DNA of 64,000 bases from Thalassobacillus devorans (lineage in GTDB: Bacteria; Bacillota; Bacilli; Bacillales; Halobacillaceae): positions 930,001 through 994,000 of the forward strand of contig NZ_JAASRY010000001.1 in NCBI RefSeq assembly GCF_011761345.1, read 5' to 3'. Position 1 is the first letter of the stretch. Each line of letters starts with the position of its first letter. The translations under genes and the position numbers were made by a program. The notes under the pieces are model-generated. The model was not told where the DNA came from. It saw nothing but the letters and a program-made list of their open reading frames with translations, and did no database searches. Of this stretch, positions 19,357 through 28,597 are shown one piece after another.

Positions 19357-20241
19357 ATGTTTCGTAATGTAGCTGAACTCGTAGAAATGGCGGAAAGCGA
19401 AGGCATTCAAATATCAGAAGTAATGATTCGTCAGGAAATGGAAGTTAAAGAGAGGACAAGGGAAGAGGTTGTCGGGCAGATGGAACGCAATCTCGATGTC
19501 ATGGAAAAAGCGGTCGAGGATGGTTTGAAAGGGGTAAAATCACACAGTGGTTTAACTGGCGGGGATGCTGTACTGCTCCAGGAGTATATGAAAAACCACG
19601 AACCTTTGTCCGGTACGATTCTGCTTGATGCTGTCAGTAAAGCCGTAGCTACGAATGAAGTCAATGCAGCTATGGGAACCATCTGTGCCACACCTACAGC
19701 GGGAAGTGCCGGGTGTGTTCCGGGTACGCTTTTTGCGGTGAAAAATAAATTGAACCCAACGAGAGAACAAATGGTACGTTATCTTTTCACCTCCGGGGCA
19801 TTCGGCTTTGTTGTTGCAAATAATGCATCTATTTCCGGGGCTGCCGGCGGTTGTCAGGCGGAAGTAGGTTCTGCTGCCGGAATGGCTGCTGCTGCTATCG
19901 TTGAGATGGCTGGGGGTTCACCATCGCAGTCAGCAGAGGCAATGGCCATTACATTAAAAAATATGCTCGGACTTGTTTGTGATCCGGTTGCCGGTCTCGT
20001 CGAAGTTCCATGCGTGAAACGAAATGCCATGGGCGCTTCTAACGCAATTACAGCAGCAGATATGGCACTGGCAGGTGTGACCAGCCGGATTCCATGTGAC
20101 GAAGTGATCGATGCCATGTATAAAATCGGACAGACCATGCCTGTGGCTCTGAGAGAAACAGCCCAGGGGGGCCTTGCAGCGACACCTACAGGTCGGGAAC
20201 TAGAAGCGAAAGTGTACGGAATTTCTTTGAAGAAAGAGTGA
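19357..20241 (+). CDS. sdaAA: L-serine dehydratase, alpha subunit
   Basis: The 294-residue catalytic subunit provides cysteines for the iron-sulfur cluster: CATPTAGSAGCVPG, GGCQAEVGSAAG and CDPVAGLVEVPCVKRNAMG. It forms the active enzyme with the preceding gene product. GAAAGGAGC precedes ATG 19357. Only 4 bp separate its stop from the recG start, so recG is probably in the same transcript. Confidence 0.95.
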   Translation: MFRNVAELVEMAESEGIQISEVMIRQEMEVKERTREEVVGQMERNLDVMEKAVEDGLKGVKSHSGLTGGDAVLLQEYMKNHEPLSGTILLDAVSKAVATNEVNAAMGTICATPTAGSAGCVPGTLFAVKNKLNPTREQMVRYLFTSGAFGFVVANNASISGAAGGCQAEVGSAAGMAAAAIVEMAGGSPSQSAEAMAITLKNMLGLVCDPVAGLVEVPCVKRNAMGASNAITAADMALAGVTSRIPCDEVIDAMYKIGQTMPVALRETAQGGLAATPTGRELEAKVYGISLKKE

Positions 20242-20245
20242 TAGT

Positions 20246-22282
20246 GTGTTGACGCAACCAGTTTCTGAGGTGAACGGTGTCGGGGAAAAATTGACAGATA
20301 CACTTAATGAACTAGGAATCTACACAGTAGAAGACCTTATGTTTTATTTTCCCTACCGCTATGACACCTACGAAGTTAAACCATTGACGGAACTTGTGCA
20401 TAATGAAAATGCAACAATCGAAGGGGAGGTCATTGGCGAACCTTCCCTTACTTTTTATGGGCGAAAAAAATCCCGGCTGACCATGACTTTGCAAGTGGAC
20501 CAATTCTCCGTAAAAGCTGTCATGTTCAACCGGGCTTTTGCTAAGAAGCAGATCAGTGCCGGCGACATTATTACGGTCACAGGGAAATGGGATCAGCACC
20601 GTCTGCAAATAACGGTCAGCCAATATAAAAAAGGGCGGGCCGAAGCACAGAACCCAATTCAGCCCGTCTATTCGCTGAAAGAAAGCATCACCATGAAAAA
20701 AATGCGGAAAGTTATCTTGACTGCCTTAGAAGCATATGGCGACGAAGTAACAGAGATTCTGCCAGAGCAGCTGATTGACAGCTATAAGCTGCCGGAACGA
20801 ACGAAAGCGCTATGGCAAATGCATTATCCGGAAAGCCGCGAATTATTAAAACATGCGAGAAGAAGGTTTACGTATGAAGAATTCCTGATTTTCCAGTTGA
20901 AAATGCAGTTGTTGAGAAAAATGAAGCGGGAAGCGACAGAAGGGAACAGACAGGCATATGATAATGATAAACTGACAACCTTTGTAGATTCCTTCCCCTT
21001 TGAATTGACCAAAGCGCAAAAGAAATCACTGGCAGAAATTTTAACAGATATGAAATCTCCCCATCGTATGAACCGTCTCCTGCAAGGGGACGTTGGGTCA
21101 GGGAAGACAGCTGTTGCTGCTATCGCTCTATATGCTTCCATTACAGCCGGAAATCAGGGTGCCTTGATGGTACCGACGGAGATTCTGGCTGAACAGCATT
21201 ATGAATCCTTACAGGAAATGTTCGGTGACAGGGTCAATATCGTCTTATTGACGGGGTCTGTTAAAGGGAAACAGCGAAAAGCCATTCTCGAAGAGACCCG
21301 TACCAAAGAGGCCGATATTATTGTTGGTACACATGCGCTGATTCAGGAGGAAGTTGTCTTTTCCAAACTCGGACTTGTAATTGTAGATGAGCAGCACCGC
21401 TTCGGTGTCAATCAGCGCAGGACACTAAGAGATAAAGGGCTTCATCCAGACGTATTATTCATGACGGCCACCCCGATACCAAGGACGCTTGCTATCACAG
21501 CTTTCGGGGATATGGATGTTTCCGTCATTGATGAAATGCCGGCTGGCCGTAAACCAGTAGAAACTTATTGGGTCAAAGGAGATATGATGGATCGCGTCCT
21601 TCAATTCATTCAAAAAGAAGTTGCCCAGGAACACCAGGCATATGTAATTTCACCTTTAATCGAGGAATCCGATAAACTCGACATCCAGAATGCTGTCGAC
21701 TTGCATTACCAGCTACAGACATTCTTTGAACCAGACATTCAAGTGGGGTTAATGCATGGACGCCTGCATCAGGAAGAAAAAGAAGCAGTGATGCAGCAGT
21801 TTGTCGATAATGATATCCAGGTTCTCGTTTCCACTACGGTTGTGGAAGTAGGGGTGAATGTCCCTAATGCGACCGTAATGGTCATCTATGATGCGGAACG
21901 TTTCGGTCTGAGTCAGCTCCATCAGCTTAGAGGTCGTGTCGGCCGTGGAGATGCACAGAGCTACTGTATTTTGTTGGCAGAGCCAAAAGGCGAAATCGGC
22001 AAGGAACGGATGCGGATCATGACAGAGACGACGGATGGGTTTGAATTATCGGAACAGGATCTTAAGCTCCGTGGACCTGGTGATTTTTTTGGAAAGAAAC
22101 AAAGTGGCGTCCCGGAATTTAAAGTGGGAGATATGGTACATGATTATCGTGCCTTGGAAACCGCCCGGAAAGACGCTGCTGATATCATCGCTTCCGGCAG
22201 GCTGGAGACGGAAAAAGAATGGGCAGCACTGAAAAACATGCTGTACAAGGACGAAGCCCTGCAAGGGGAAATACTGGATTGA
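20246..22282 (+). CDS. recG: ATP-dependent DNA helicase RecG
   Basis: A 678-residue fork-remodelling helicase that reverses stalled forks and processes Holliday junctions. The N-terminal wedge/OB domain (about 1-150, with FPYRYDTYEV) precedes Walker A GDVGSGKT (281-288), the DEQH box in VIVDEQHRFGVNQR, MTATPIPRTLA, STTVVEVGVNVPNA and LRGRVGRGDAQSY. The start is GTG 20246 or the adjacent TTG 20249. Downstream, a long-loop hairpin (GGGTTGTTT with AAACAGCCC, about 22290-22374, then TTTTTC) may terminate the sda-recG transcript. Confidence 0.95.
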   Translation: MLTQPVSEVNGVGEKLTDTLNELGIYTVEDLMFYFPYRYDTYEVKPLTELVHNENATIEGEVIGEPSLTFYGRKKSRLTMTLQVDQFSVKAVMFNRAFAKKQISAGDIITVTGKWDQHRLQITVSQYKKGRAEAQNPIQPVYSLKESITMKKMRKVILTALEAYGDEVTEILPEQLIDSYKLPERTKALWQMHYPESRELLKHARRRFTYEEFLIFQLKMQLLRKMKREATEGNRQAYDNDKLTTFVDSFPFELTKAQKKSLAEILTDMKSPHRMNRLLQGDVGSGKTAVAAIALYASITAGNQGALMVPTEILAEQHYESLQEMFGDRVNIVLLTGSVKGKQRKAILEETRTKEADIIVGTHALIQEEVVFSKLGLVIVDEQHRFGVNQRRTLRDKGLHPDVLFMTATPIPRTLAITAFGDMDVSVIDEMPAGRKPVETYWVKGDMMDRVLQFIQKEVAQEHQAYVISPLIEESDKLDIQNAVDLHYQLQTFFEPDIQVGLMHGRLHQEEKEAVMQQFVDNDIQVLVSTTVVEVGVNVPNATVMVIYDAERFGLSQLHQLRGRVGRGDAQSYCILLAEPKGEIGKERMRIMTETTDGFELSEQDLKLRGPGDFFGKKQSGVPEFKVGDMVHDYRALETARKDAADIIASGRLETEKEWAALKNMLYKDEALQGEILD

Positions 22283-22405
22283 TAGAGATATAGGGTTGTT
22301 TCAGTAGCGAAAAGACTGATGCACCAATGAGTGTGTGATTGGCGGTATCCGTATAAGGCTGCAGAAACAGCCCTTTTTCAAATTTCTACATATTTTTGAA
22401 CTACA

Positions 22406-22434
22406 TTGCTAATTCAGGAAAAATTTGATAGAAT
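22406..22434 (+). promoter_or_regulatory. Predicted SigA promoter of the dpp-ykf operon
   Basis: TTGCTA (22406-22411) and TAGAAT (22429-22434) are separated by 17 bp. A CodY box overlaps the -10 element and the expected start point, so repression by promoter occlusion is expected. Confidence 0.7.
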
Positions 22435-22446
22435 TTTAAGAAAATT
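22432..22446 (+). promoter_or_regulatory. CodY-binding box upstream of dppA
   Basis: AATTTTAAGAAAATT matches the CodY consensus AATTTTCWGAAAATT at 14 of 15 positions (the C is an A). It overlaps the last bases of the -10 element. CodY represses dpp in B. subtilis when branched-chain amino acids and GTP are plentiful, and this genome encodes CodY at 62703-63482. Confidence 0.85.
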
Positions 22447-22493
22447 CCCCCAGGAAACTTTATCATTTAAACGAACAAAGGAGTGTTGCATCT

Positions 22494-23318
22494 ATGAAAC
22501 TATTTCTTTCCGTTGATATGGAAGGAATAACCGGTCTGCCCGATTATACATACGTAGATTCATCGGAACTTAATTACGACCGGGCCCGCCGCATCATGAC
22601 AGAAGAGACGAATTACGTTATCGAAGCAGCCAGGAAATCAGGCTGTGAAGAGGTATTAGTGAATGATAGTCATTCAAAGATGAATAACCTGCTGATCGAT
22701 CAGCTTCACCCAGAAGCTCAACTTATTACAGGTGATGTGAAACCGCTATCAATGGTCCAGAGCCTTGATGACAGTTACGCTGGAGCAATGTTTATCGGAT
22801 ATCACGCACGAGCCGGTCAACGGGGGGTAATGTCCCACTCGATGATTTTCGGAGTAAGGAACTTTTACATAAACGATGTCGAAGTAGGGGAATTAGGATT
22901 CAATGCTTATGTCGCCGGCTATTACGGCGTACCGGTATTATTAGTTGCTGGCGATAACTGTGCTGCCAAAGAGGCAGAGGGGCTGATACCAAACATAACG
23001 ACAGCGGTCGTTAAAGAAACAATATCACGTTCGTCAGTGAAAAGCCTGACACCGGTAAAAGCGGGAGAGCTGATCCAGGAAAAAGTTACAGCAGCTTTGA
23101 AAAAACGTAACCTGGTCAAGCCGCTGACACCTCCTGATAACCCGGTACTTAGAATAGAATTTAATAATTACGGCCAGGCAGAATGGGCAAACCTGATGCC
23201 AAAAACAGAAATTGAACCAGGCACCACCATTGTCAAGTATAAAGCAAAAGATATCATAGAAGCCTATCAGGCGATGATCGTCATGACTGAACTGGCGATG
23301 CATACGTCTTTCAGTTAG
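22494..23318 (+). CDS. dppA: D-aminopeptidase DppA (M55 family)
   Basis: A 274-residue zinc peptidase that releases N-terminal D-amino acids, notably from D-Ala-D-Ala. It matches B. subtilis DppA along its length: LSVDMEGITGLPD with metal ligands Asp and Glu, VNDSHSKMNNLL, GYHARAG, MSHSMIFGVRNFYIND and the PLTPPDNPVL segment. In B. subtilis it forms a decameric ring. AAGGAG precedes ATG 22494. It opens the nine-gene dpp-ykf operon. Confidence 0.96.
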   Translation: MKLFLSVDMEGITGLPDYTYVDSSELNYDRARRIMTEETNYVIEAARKSGCEEVLVNDSHSKMNNLLIDQLHPEAQLITGDVKPLSMVQSLDDSYAGAMFIGYHARAGQRGVMSHSMIFGVRNFYINDVEVGELGFNAYVAGYYGVPVLLVAGDNCAAKEAEGLIPNITTAVVKETISRSSVKSLTPVKAGELIQEKVTAALKKRNLVKPLTPPDNPVLRIEFNNYGQAEWANLMPKTEIEPGTTIVKYKAKDIIEAYQAMIVMTELAMHTSFS

Positions 23319-23331
23319 GGAGGGTGCCTAT

Positions 23332-24264
23332 ATGACAAAGTACATAATCAAACGTTTTCTGATCATGATTGGGACCGTATTAATTATTGCGACATTGACT
23401 TTCTTTTTGATGCATGCCATCCCTGGTTCCCCATTCAACGAAGAAAGAAGCTCTAACGAAGTAGTCCAGGCTAACCTTGAAGCGCATTACCATTTAAATG
23501 AACCATTATTCATTCAATATCTCATCTACCTGAAATCGATTGCTACGTTGGACTTCGGACCATCGATCAAACACCCGACACAGACAGTCAATGATTTATT
23601 AGGGAGAGGCTTTCCGATTTCTTTCGAATTAGGGATTGTCACTATTCTAGTTGCTGTTTTTTCAGGGATCATCCTCGGTGTATTGGCAGCTTTAAAACAT
23701 AACGGTATCATCGATTATTTGGCAATGACGATAGCTGTCCTGGGTATTTCTATTCCGAACTTCGTGTTAGCAACCTTGTTAATTCAAAAACTTGCAGTCG
23801 ATTGGGACATCTTCCCCGCTGCCACCTGGTCGAGTCCCGTACATATGGTGCTGCCGACGCTGGCGCTCGCGACTGGACCGATGGCCATCATAGCAAGACT
23901 GACTCGCTCCAGCATGCTTGAGGTTCTGACACAGGATTATATTAAAACAGCAAGAGCCAAAGGCCTGATGCCCTATAAGATTATTATCAAACATGCTTTG
24001 AAAAATGCGCTAATGCCGGTAGTCACGATTTTAGGTACGTTGTTAGCAGGAATTCTAACCGGTACATTCGTCATTGAAAAGATTTTCGCAATTCCTGGCA
24101 TGGGGCGGTATTTCATTGAAAGCATAAACCAGAGGGATTATCCGGTAATCATGGGGACTACTGTGTTCTACAGCTTTTTCCTGGTTTTCATGTTGTTTTT
24201 GGTCGATATCGCCTACGGCTTGCTGGATCCTAGAATAAAAATGCATAAGAAGGAAGGGGAATGA
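23332..24264 (+). CDS. dppB: Dipeptide ABC transporter permease DppB
   Basis: A 310-residue inner-membrane permease with about six helices. It has an early IPGSPFNEER loop and the permease EAA loop (RLTRSSMLEVLTQDYIKTARAKG) that contacts the ATPases. The C-terminal FVIEKIFAIPGMGRYFIESI segment is typical of the DppB/OppB group. GGGAGGGTG precedes ATG 23332. Its stop overlaps the upstream edge of dppC. Confidence 0.95.
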   Translation: MTKYIIKRFLIMIGTVLIIATLTFFLMHAIPGSPFNEERSSNEVVQANLEAHYHLNEPLFIQYLIYLKSIATLDFGPSIKHPTQTVNDLLGRGFPISFELGIVTILVAVFSGIILGVLAALKHNGIIDYLAMTIAVLGISIPNFVLATLLIQKLAVDWDIFPAATWSSPVHMVLPTLALATGPMAIIARLTRSSMLEVLTQDYIKTARAKGLMPYKIIIKHALKNALMPVVTILGTLLAGILTGTFVIEKIFAIPGMGRYFIESINQRDYPVIMGTTVFYSFFLVFMLFLVDIAYGLLDPRIKMHKKEGE

Positions 24265-24266
24265 GC

Positions 24267-25229
24267 ATGAACCACCTTGCTGAAAAACAAAAGAAACATT
24301 CTCCTGCTGGCAATGATATTCCAGATGAATGGTTCAAACCGAAAGAAAAAAATGAAAGCGACTCAGAAAAAGTTGTGCGTCCATCCCTATCTTACTGGCA
24401 GGATGCATGGCGCAGGCTGCTAAAGAACAAACTTGCCATTGGCGGCCTGGTTTTTCTGATTTTATTAACCTTTATGGCGATTTTCGGACCAATGTTTTCC
24501 CCTTATAGTGTGAGTGAAAGTGTCCGGGCGAATCAAAACCAGCCGCCTTCTCTCAGTCATTGGTTTGGGACGGATAACCTGGGGAGAGATGTATTTACCA
24601 GGACATGGTACGGAGCGAGAATTTCATTGTTTGTCGGATTAATGGCAGCTTTGATCGATTTTTTTATTGGTGTAATCTATGGAGGTATTGCCGGTTATAA
24701 AGGCGGACGTACAGATAATGTAATGATGCGCATAATTGAAATTTTATACGGGCTTCCTTATTTACTGGTTGTTATCCTCTTATTGGTAGTTATGGGACCT
24801 AGCCTTATGACGATCATTATCGCCCTGACAGTGACAGGGTGGGTTGGGATGGCCCGTATCGTGCGGGGACAAGTCATGCAAATAAAAAATTATGAGTTTG
24901 TATTGGCATCTAAATCATTCGGTACAAAAACCTCGCGTATTATCCGGAAGAACCTGCTTCCAAACACAATGGGTCCGATCATTGTACAAATGACCCTCAC
25001 AGTCCCGACAGCGATCTTTGCGGAGGCATTTTTGAGCTTCTTAGGACTTGGCATTCAATCCCCTTATGCCAGCTGGGGTGTAATGGCCAATGACGCATTA
25101 GGTACAATACTGTCCGGACATTGGTGGAGACTGTTTTTCCCGGCATTTTTTATTTCTGCAACGATGTTTGCATTTAACGTACTTGGAGACGGGCTTCAGG
25201 ATGCACTCGATCCTAAGCTCAGGAGGTGA
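24267..25229 (+). CDS. dppC: Dipeptide ABC transporter permease DppC
   Basis: A 320-residue permease with an N-terminal cytosolic extension and about six helices. DppC/OppC features are FGTDNLGRDVFTRTWYGARISL, the EAA loop GMARIVRGQVMQIKNYEFV and LSFLGLGIQSPYASWG. ATG 24261 is immediately after the AGGAAGGGG site, whereas ATG 24267 is at the correct distance, so I start there. It pairs with DppB to form the channel. Confidence 0.94.
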   Translation: MNHLAEKQKKHSPAGNDIPDEWFKPKEKNESDSEKVVRPSLSYWQDAWRRLLKNKLAIGGLVFLILLTFMAIFGPMFSPYSVSESVRANQNQPPSLSHWFGTDNLGRDVFTRTWYGARISLFVGLMAALIDFFIGVIYGGIAGYKGGRTDNVMMRIIEILYGLPYLLVVILLLVVMGPSLMTIIIALTVTGWVGMARIVRGQVMQIKNYEFVLASKSFGTKTSRIIRKNLLPNTMGPIIVQMTLTVPTAIFAEAFLSFLGLGIQSPYASWGVMANDALGTILSGHWWRLFFPAFFISATMFAFNVLGDGLQDALDPKLRR

Positions 25230-25234
25230 CAATA

Positions 25235-26230
25235 TTGGAAAAATTACTGGAAGTAAGAGACCTTGAAGTTTCCTTTTTAACTTATGGTGGGGAAGTACAG
25301 GCGGTCAGGGGAGTCAGCTTTGACTTACATAGAGGCGAGACACTGGCGATTGTAGGTGAATCGGGCTGCGGCAAGAGTGTAACAGCAAACTCGATCATGC
25401 GCCTGATACCACAGCCACCTGGACGGATAACGAATGGAACTATTCAATTCAAACACAAAGAGTTAATCACTCTCCCTGAAAATCAAATGAGAAAAATTAG
25501 AGGCGTAGACATATCGATGATTTTTCAGGATCCGATGACCGCGCTGAATCCCACCTTGACGGTCGGTAACCAGCTTGCAGAAGGGTTGAAACAGCATACT
25601 TCTGTTTCTGCTAAAGAAGCAAAGCAAAAAGCTGTGGAACTTCTGGACTTAGTCGGAATCCCTAACCCTGAGGAGCGCCTCAGCCTGTATCCTCACCAGT
25701 TCAGTGGCGGTATGCGTCAGCGTATTGTAATTGCAATGGCACTCATTTGCGAACCTGAACTTTTGATTGCCGATGAACCGACCACTGCTCTCGATGTCAC
25801 CATTCAGGCGCAAATACTTGAATTATTCGAAAGAATTCAGGAACAGACAGGAGTAGCGATTATATTGATCACCCATGATCTGGGTGTAGTAGCGAAAATT
25901 GCCGACCGAATCGCTGTGATGTATGCCGGAAAGATTATCGAGGTTGGAACGAAGAAAGAAATTTTTTATCATTCCCAGCATCCATATACAAAAGGATTGT
26001 TAAATTCCGTTCCGCGATTAGACAGGAGAGAAGGAAAACTGATACCGATTGACGGGACTCCTCCCGATCTCTTTTCGCCGCCGGCAGGGTGCCCTTTTAC
26101 GGCTAGATGTCCAAAAGCGATGGAAGTGTGTGACCGGGTTTACCCCCTGGAGACAAACCTTTCATCCACTCATCAGGTTGAATGCTGGCTTCAGGATGAG
26201 CGTGCAACTAAATTGTTGGCTTCCAAGTGA
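25235..26230 (+). CDS. dppD: Dipeptide ABC transporter ATPase DppD
   Basis: A 331-residue ATP-binding subunit. Walker A is GESGCGKS, the signature is FSGGMRQRIVIAMAL, and Walker B is LLIADEPTTALD with switch His in LITHDLG. The C-terminal oligopeptide-transporter domain has the cysteine pattern GCPFTARCPKAMEVC and a later Cys, which in relatives can hold an iron-sulfur cluster. The AGGAGGTGA site at 25221-25229 overlaps the dppC stop and is 8 bp from TTG 25235; the in-frame GTG 25226 lies inside that site. Confidence 0.94.
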   Translation: MEKLLEVRDLEVSFLTYGGEVQAVRGVSFDLHRGETLAIVGESGCGKSVTANSIMRLIPQPPGRITNGTIQFKHKELITLPENQMRKIRGVDISMIFQDPMTALNPTLTVGNQLAEGLKQHTSVSAKEAKQKAVELLDLVGIPNPEERLSLYPHQFSGGMRQRIVIAMALICEPELLIADEPTTALDVTIQAQILELFERIQEQTGVAIILITHDLGVVAKIADRIAVMYAGKIIEVGTKKEIFYHSQHPYTKGLLNSVPRLDRREGKLIPIDGTPPDLFSPPAGCPFTARCPKAMEVCDRVYPLETNLSSTHQVECWLQDERATKLLASK

Positions 26231-26270
26231 GGCCTCAAGATAAATACATATTCAGAAGGGAGAAAAAGCA

Positions 26271-27899
26271 ATGAGAAAATGGCTTATGTTGTTACTAGCC
26301 GTGATGGTGGCAATAGTTCTGGCCGCCTGCACAACGAGTGGAAGCTCTGATAGTGGGGAGCAGAATGATGGAGGAGAGGAAGCCTCTGGGGGAGAAAAAG
26401 TACTGAAACTGAACAATGGGTCTGAACCTACATCTTTGGATCCTCCAATCGGTTTCGATTCCTACTCCTGGAATGTACTGAATAATTTAATGGAAGGGAT
26501 GACTCGTCTGGATGAGTCCCATGAACCGGCAGCAGCAACTGCAGAAAAATGGGATGTTTCAGAAGATGGGACGGTCTATACGTTCCATATTCGTGAAGAT
26601 GCCAACTGGTCCAATGGTGACCCAGTAACAGCAGGAGATTTTGAATTCGCCTGGAAACGTCTGGTTGACCCGGAAGTCGCGTCCCCGGCAGCATTTCTTG
26701 GCTACTTCATCGAAGGGGCAGAAGCATTCAATAATGGGGAAGGTTCTGAAGATGATGTAATGGTTGAAGCCGTAGACGAAAAGACACTGGAGGTTACCTT
26801 GACAGCTCCAACCGGGTACTTTCTACATGTGACTTCTAATCCGGCGTTTTTCCCTATTAATGAAGAAGTCCAAAGTGAAAATGAAGAATGGTTCGCAGAA
26901 GCAGATTCATTCGTAGGAAATGGTCCATTCCAATTGGCGGAATGGACACATGACAGCGAACTTGTCATGGAAAAGAACGACGAGTATTGGGATGCAGACA
27001 CCGTCAAATTGGATAAAGTTGAGTGGGCGATGGTAAACGATACCAACACAGAATACCAAATGTATGAAAGCGGAGACCTGGATACATCAGACATTCCGAG
27101 TGAAATGTCTGAAGAGTTGATTGATAGTGAAAATGTTGTAATTGAGGAGCAGGCAGGAACTCATTTCTATCGATTTAATGTAAACGAAGAACCGTTTACA
27201 AATGAAAAAATCCGTAAAGCATTTGCGATGGCTGTCAATCAAGAGGAAATCGTCGAGTATGTTACGAAGAATAAAGAAGAACCTGCCTATGGCTTTGTAT
27301 CTTATGGGTTTGCTGACCCCTCCGGTGAAGATTTCCGTGATAAAAACGGAGATTTAGTGGAGTATGACCCTGAGCAAGCAAAGCAGCTGTTAGAAGAAGG
27401 CATGGAAGAAGAGGGGTATGAGGAGCTGCCAAAGGTCACACTAACTTATAATACCAGTGACGTAAATAAATCGATCGCTGAGACTGTTCAAAGCATGTAC
27501 AAAGAAAACTTAGATGTAGATATTACTTTGGAAAATACCGAGTGGAATGTATTTTTACAGGATCAGAAGGACTTGAAACATCAATTGTCCCGAAGCTCTT
27601 TCCTTGCTGACTATGCAGATCCGATCAACTTCCTGGAAAGCTTCACAACTGATTCATCAATGAACCGTACAGGCTGGTCAAATGAAGAGTATGATAAATT
27701 AATTCAACAAGCCAAGTCTGAAGCGGATGAAGAACAGCGTTTCGAATACATGTATGAAGCAGAAAAAATTCTATTTGAAGAAATGCCGCTCTTCCCGATC
27801 CACTTCTACAACCAGGTAGTACTTCAGAAAGACGAAGTAGAAAACATCGTCCGTCACCCTGTCGGGTACCTGGAATTAAAGTGGGCAGATAAAAACTAA
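26271..27899 (+). CDS. dppE: Dipeptide-binding lipoprotein DppE
   Basis: A 542-residue substrate-binding protein of the SBP family 5. The signal peptide ends in the lipobox LAAC with Cys20 as the lipidation site, followed by a Ser/Gly/acidic linker. The mature part shows LKLNNGSEPTSLDPP, the ENANW-like segment EDANWSNGDPVTAGDFEFAW and NPAFFPIN. It delivers peptides to DppBC; in B. subtilis it binds dipeptides and heme-independent murein tripeptides have been proposed as ykf substrates. AAGGGAG precedes ATG 26271. A terminator-like hairpin follows. Confidence 0.94.
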   Translation: MRKWLMLLLAVMVAIVLAACTTSGSSDSGEQNDGGEEASGGEKVLKLNNGSEPTSLDPPIGFDSYSWNVLNNLMEGMTRLDESHEPAAATAEKWDVSEDGTVYTFHIREDANWSNGDPVTAGDFEFAWKRLVDPEVASPAAFLGYFIEGAEAFNNGEGSEDDVMVEAVDEKTLEVTLTAPTGYFLHVTSNPAFFPINEEVQSENEEWFAEADSFVGNGPFQLAEWTHDSELVMEKNDEYWDADTVKLDKVEWAMVNDTNTEYQMYESGDLDTSDIPSEMSEELIDSENVVIEEQAGTHFYRFNVNEEPFTNEKIRKAFAMAVNQEEIVEYVTKNKEEPAYGFVSYGFADPSGEDFRDKNGDLVEYDPEQAKQLLEEGMEEEGYEELPKVTLTYNTSDVNKSIAETVQSMYKENLDVDITLENTEWNVFLQDQKDLKHQLSRSSFLADYADPINFLESFTTDSSMNRTGWSNEEYDKLIQQAKSEADEEQRFEYMYEAEKILFEEMPLFPIHFYNQVVLQKDEVENIVRHPVGYLELKWADKN

Positions 27900-27946
27900 T
27901 AATAGCAAAAATAAGAGTTTCATAACTTGTTAGAACGAAGAAAATG

Positions 27947-28005
27947 GCCGGGGCAGGTGTCGATGAAGCAGGATCTGGGTGCAGCCTGCTTTCGGCTTAT
28001 TTTTT
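27947..28005 (+). terminator. Terminator-like structure after dppE
   Basis: GCCG plus GCAGG pairs with CCTGC plus CGGC (27947-27996), with a small internal loop and an inner AGCAGG/CCTGCT helix as an alternative. TTATTTTTT follows. It may be a partial terminator inside the dpp-ykf operon; its T-run is also the target site of the next element. Confidence 0.6.
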
Positions 28006-28574
28006 GGCTCTGTTAAAGCTCCGTGTTGATTTTACAAAAATAGCTCCCTTTAGTGGAAGACTCAGTTTCAAGATAAGTTGTTCCCGTTACGTTAGTAATG
28101 GTTTGGAGGCCCGGGAAATTACTCGCTTTCCATGGGCGTACGGTGAGCTTCCTCGGGCAGAAGCCCTGCGGGATCTCACCATGTACTATCCTCCCATTGG
28201 AGTCTCGCAATTTCCCGGACCTCCTTGCGTTTATGGGAGAAACGGAAACATCGTTATGAAGTCCTTCAATCAAAGGGATAGCTACTTGTAAAACGTGCTT
28301 GTAACTATTGATTGTAGAAGACAGTCTCACTTATAACAGGGGTTCTTTTCTCCCATCCTTCGGATGGGTTGATTGGGAAACTGCGAGACTCCCGCGGGAG
28401 AAGGAGCCAGGCGAGGCTCGCCGGTTCCCCGCAGGAAAGCGAGTAGTTTCCCAGCCAACCCTGACGCTATTATGGTAAATAACCCTCACTATCTTGAAAC
28501 TGAGTCTTCCACAATTCAGCCCTATTGTGGAATAAGCCTATGATGAAAAATCAACAACAAAGTTTAACAGAGCC
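28006..28574. mobile_element. Palindromic MITE-like element A (569 bp) between dppE and ykfA
   Basis: The ends are perfect 12-bp inverted repeats (GGCTCTGTTAAA at 28006, TTTAACAGAGCC to 28574). Partial inverted similarity extends some 70 bp inward (GTGGAAGACTCAGTTTCAAGA on one side, its complement on the other). Inside are two large hairpins: stems at 28107-28120 with 28209-28222, and 28366-28382 with 28445-28461. Flanking octamers TATTTTTT (27998-28005) and TATTTATT (28575-28582) match at 7 of 8 positions, as for an 8-bp target duplication. No transposase is encoded; the 115-codon frame across it is judged spurious. It splits an otherwise tightly packed operon. Confidence 0.85.
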
Positions 28575-28597
28575 TATTTATTAAACAGGAAGAGGGA

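Noticed and set aside
22411-22425. Second CodY box (AATTCAGGAAAAATT) upstream of the main one
   Set aside because: Five mismatches to the consensus, all in the centre of the site; too weak to call.
27944-28291. 115-codon plus-strand frame near dppE
   Set aside because: It runs from the dppE terminator into element A and through its hairpin. No ribosome site and no recognisable domain.
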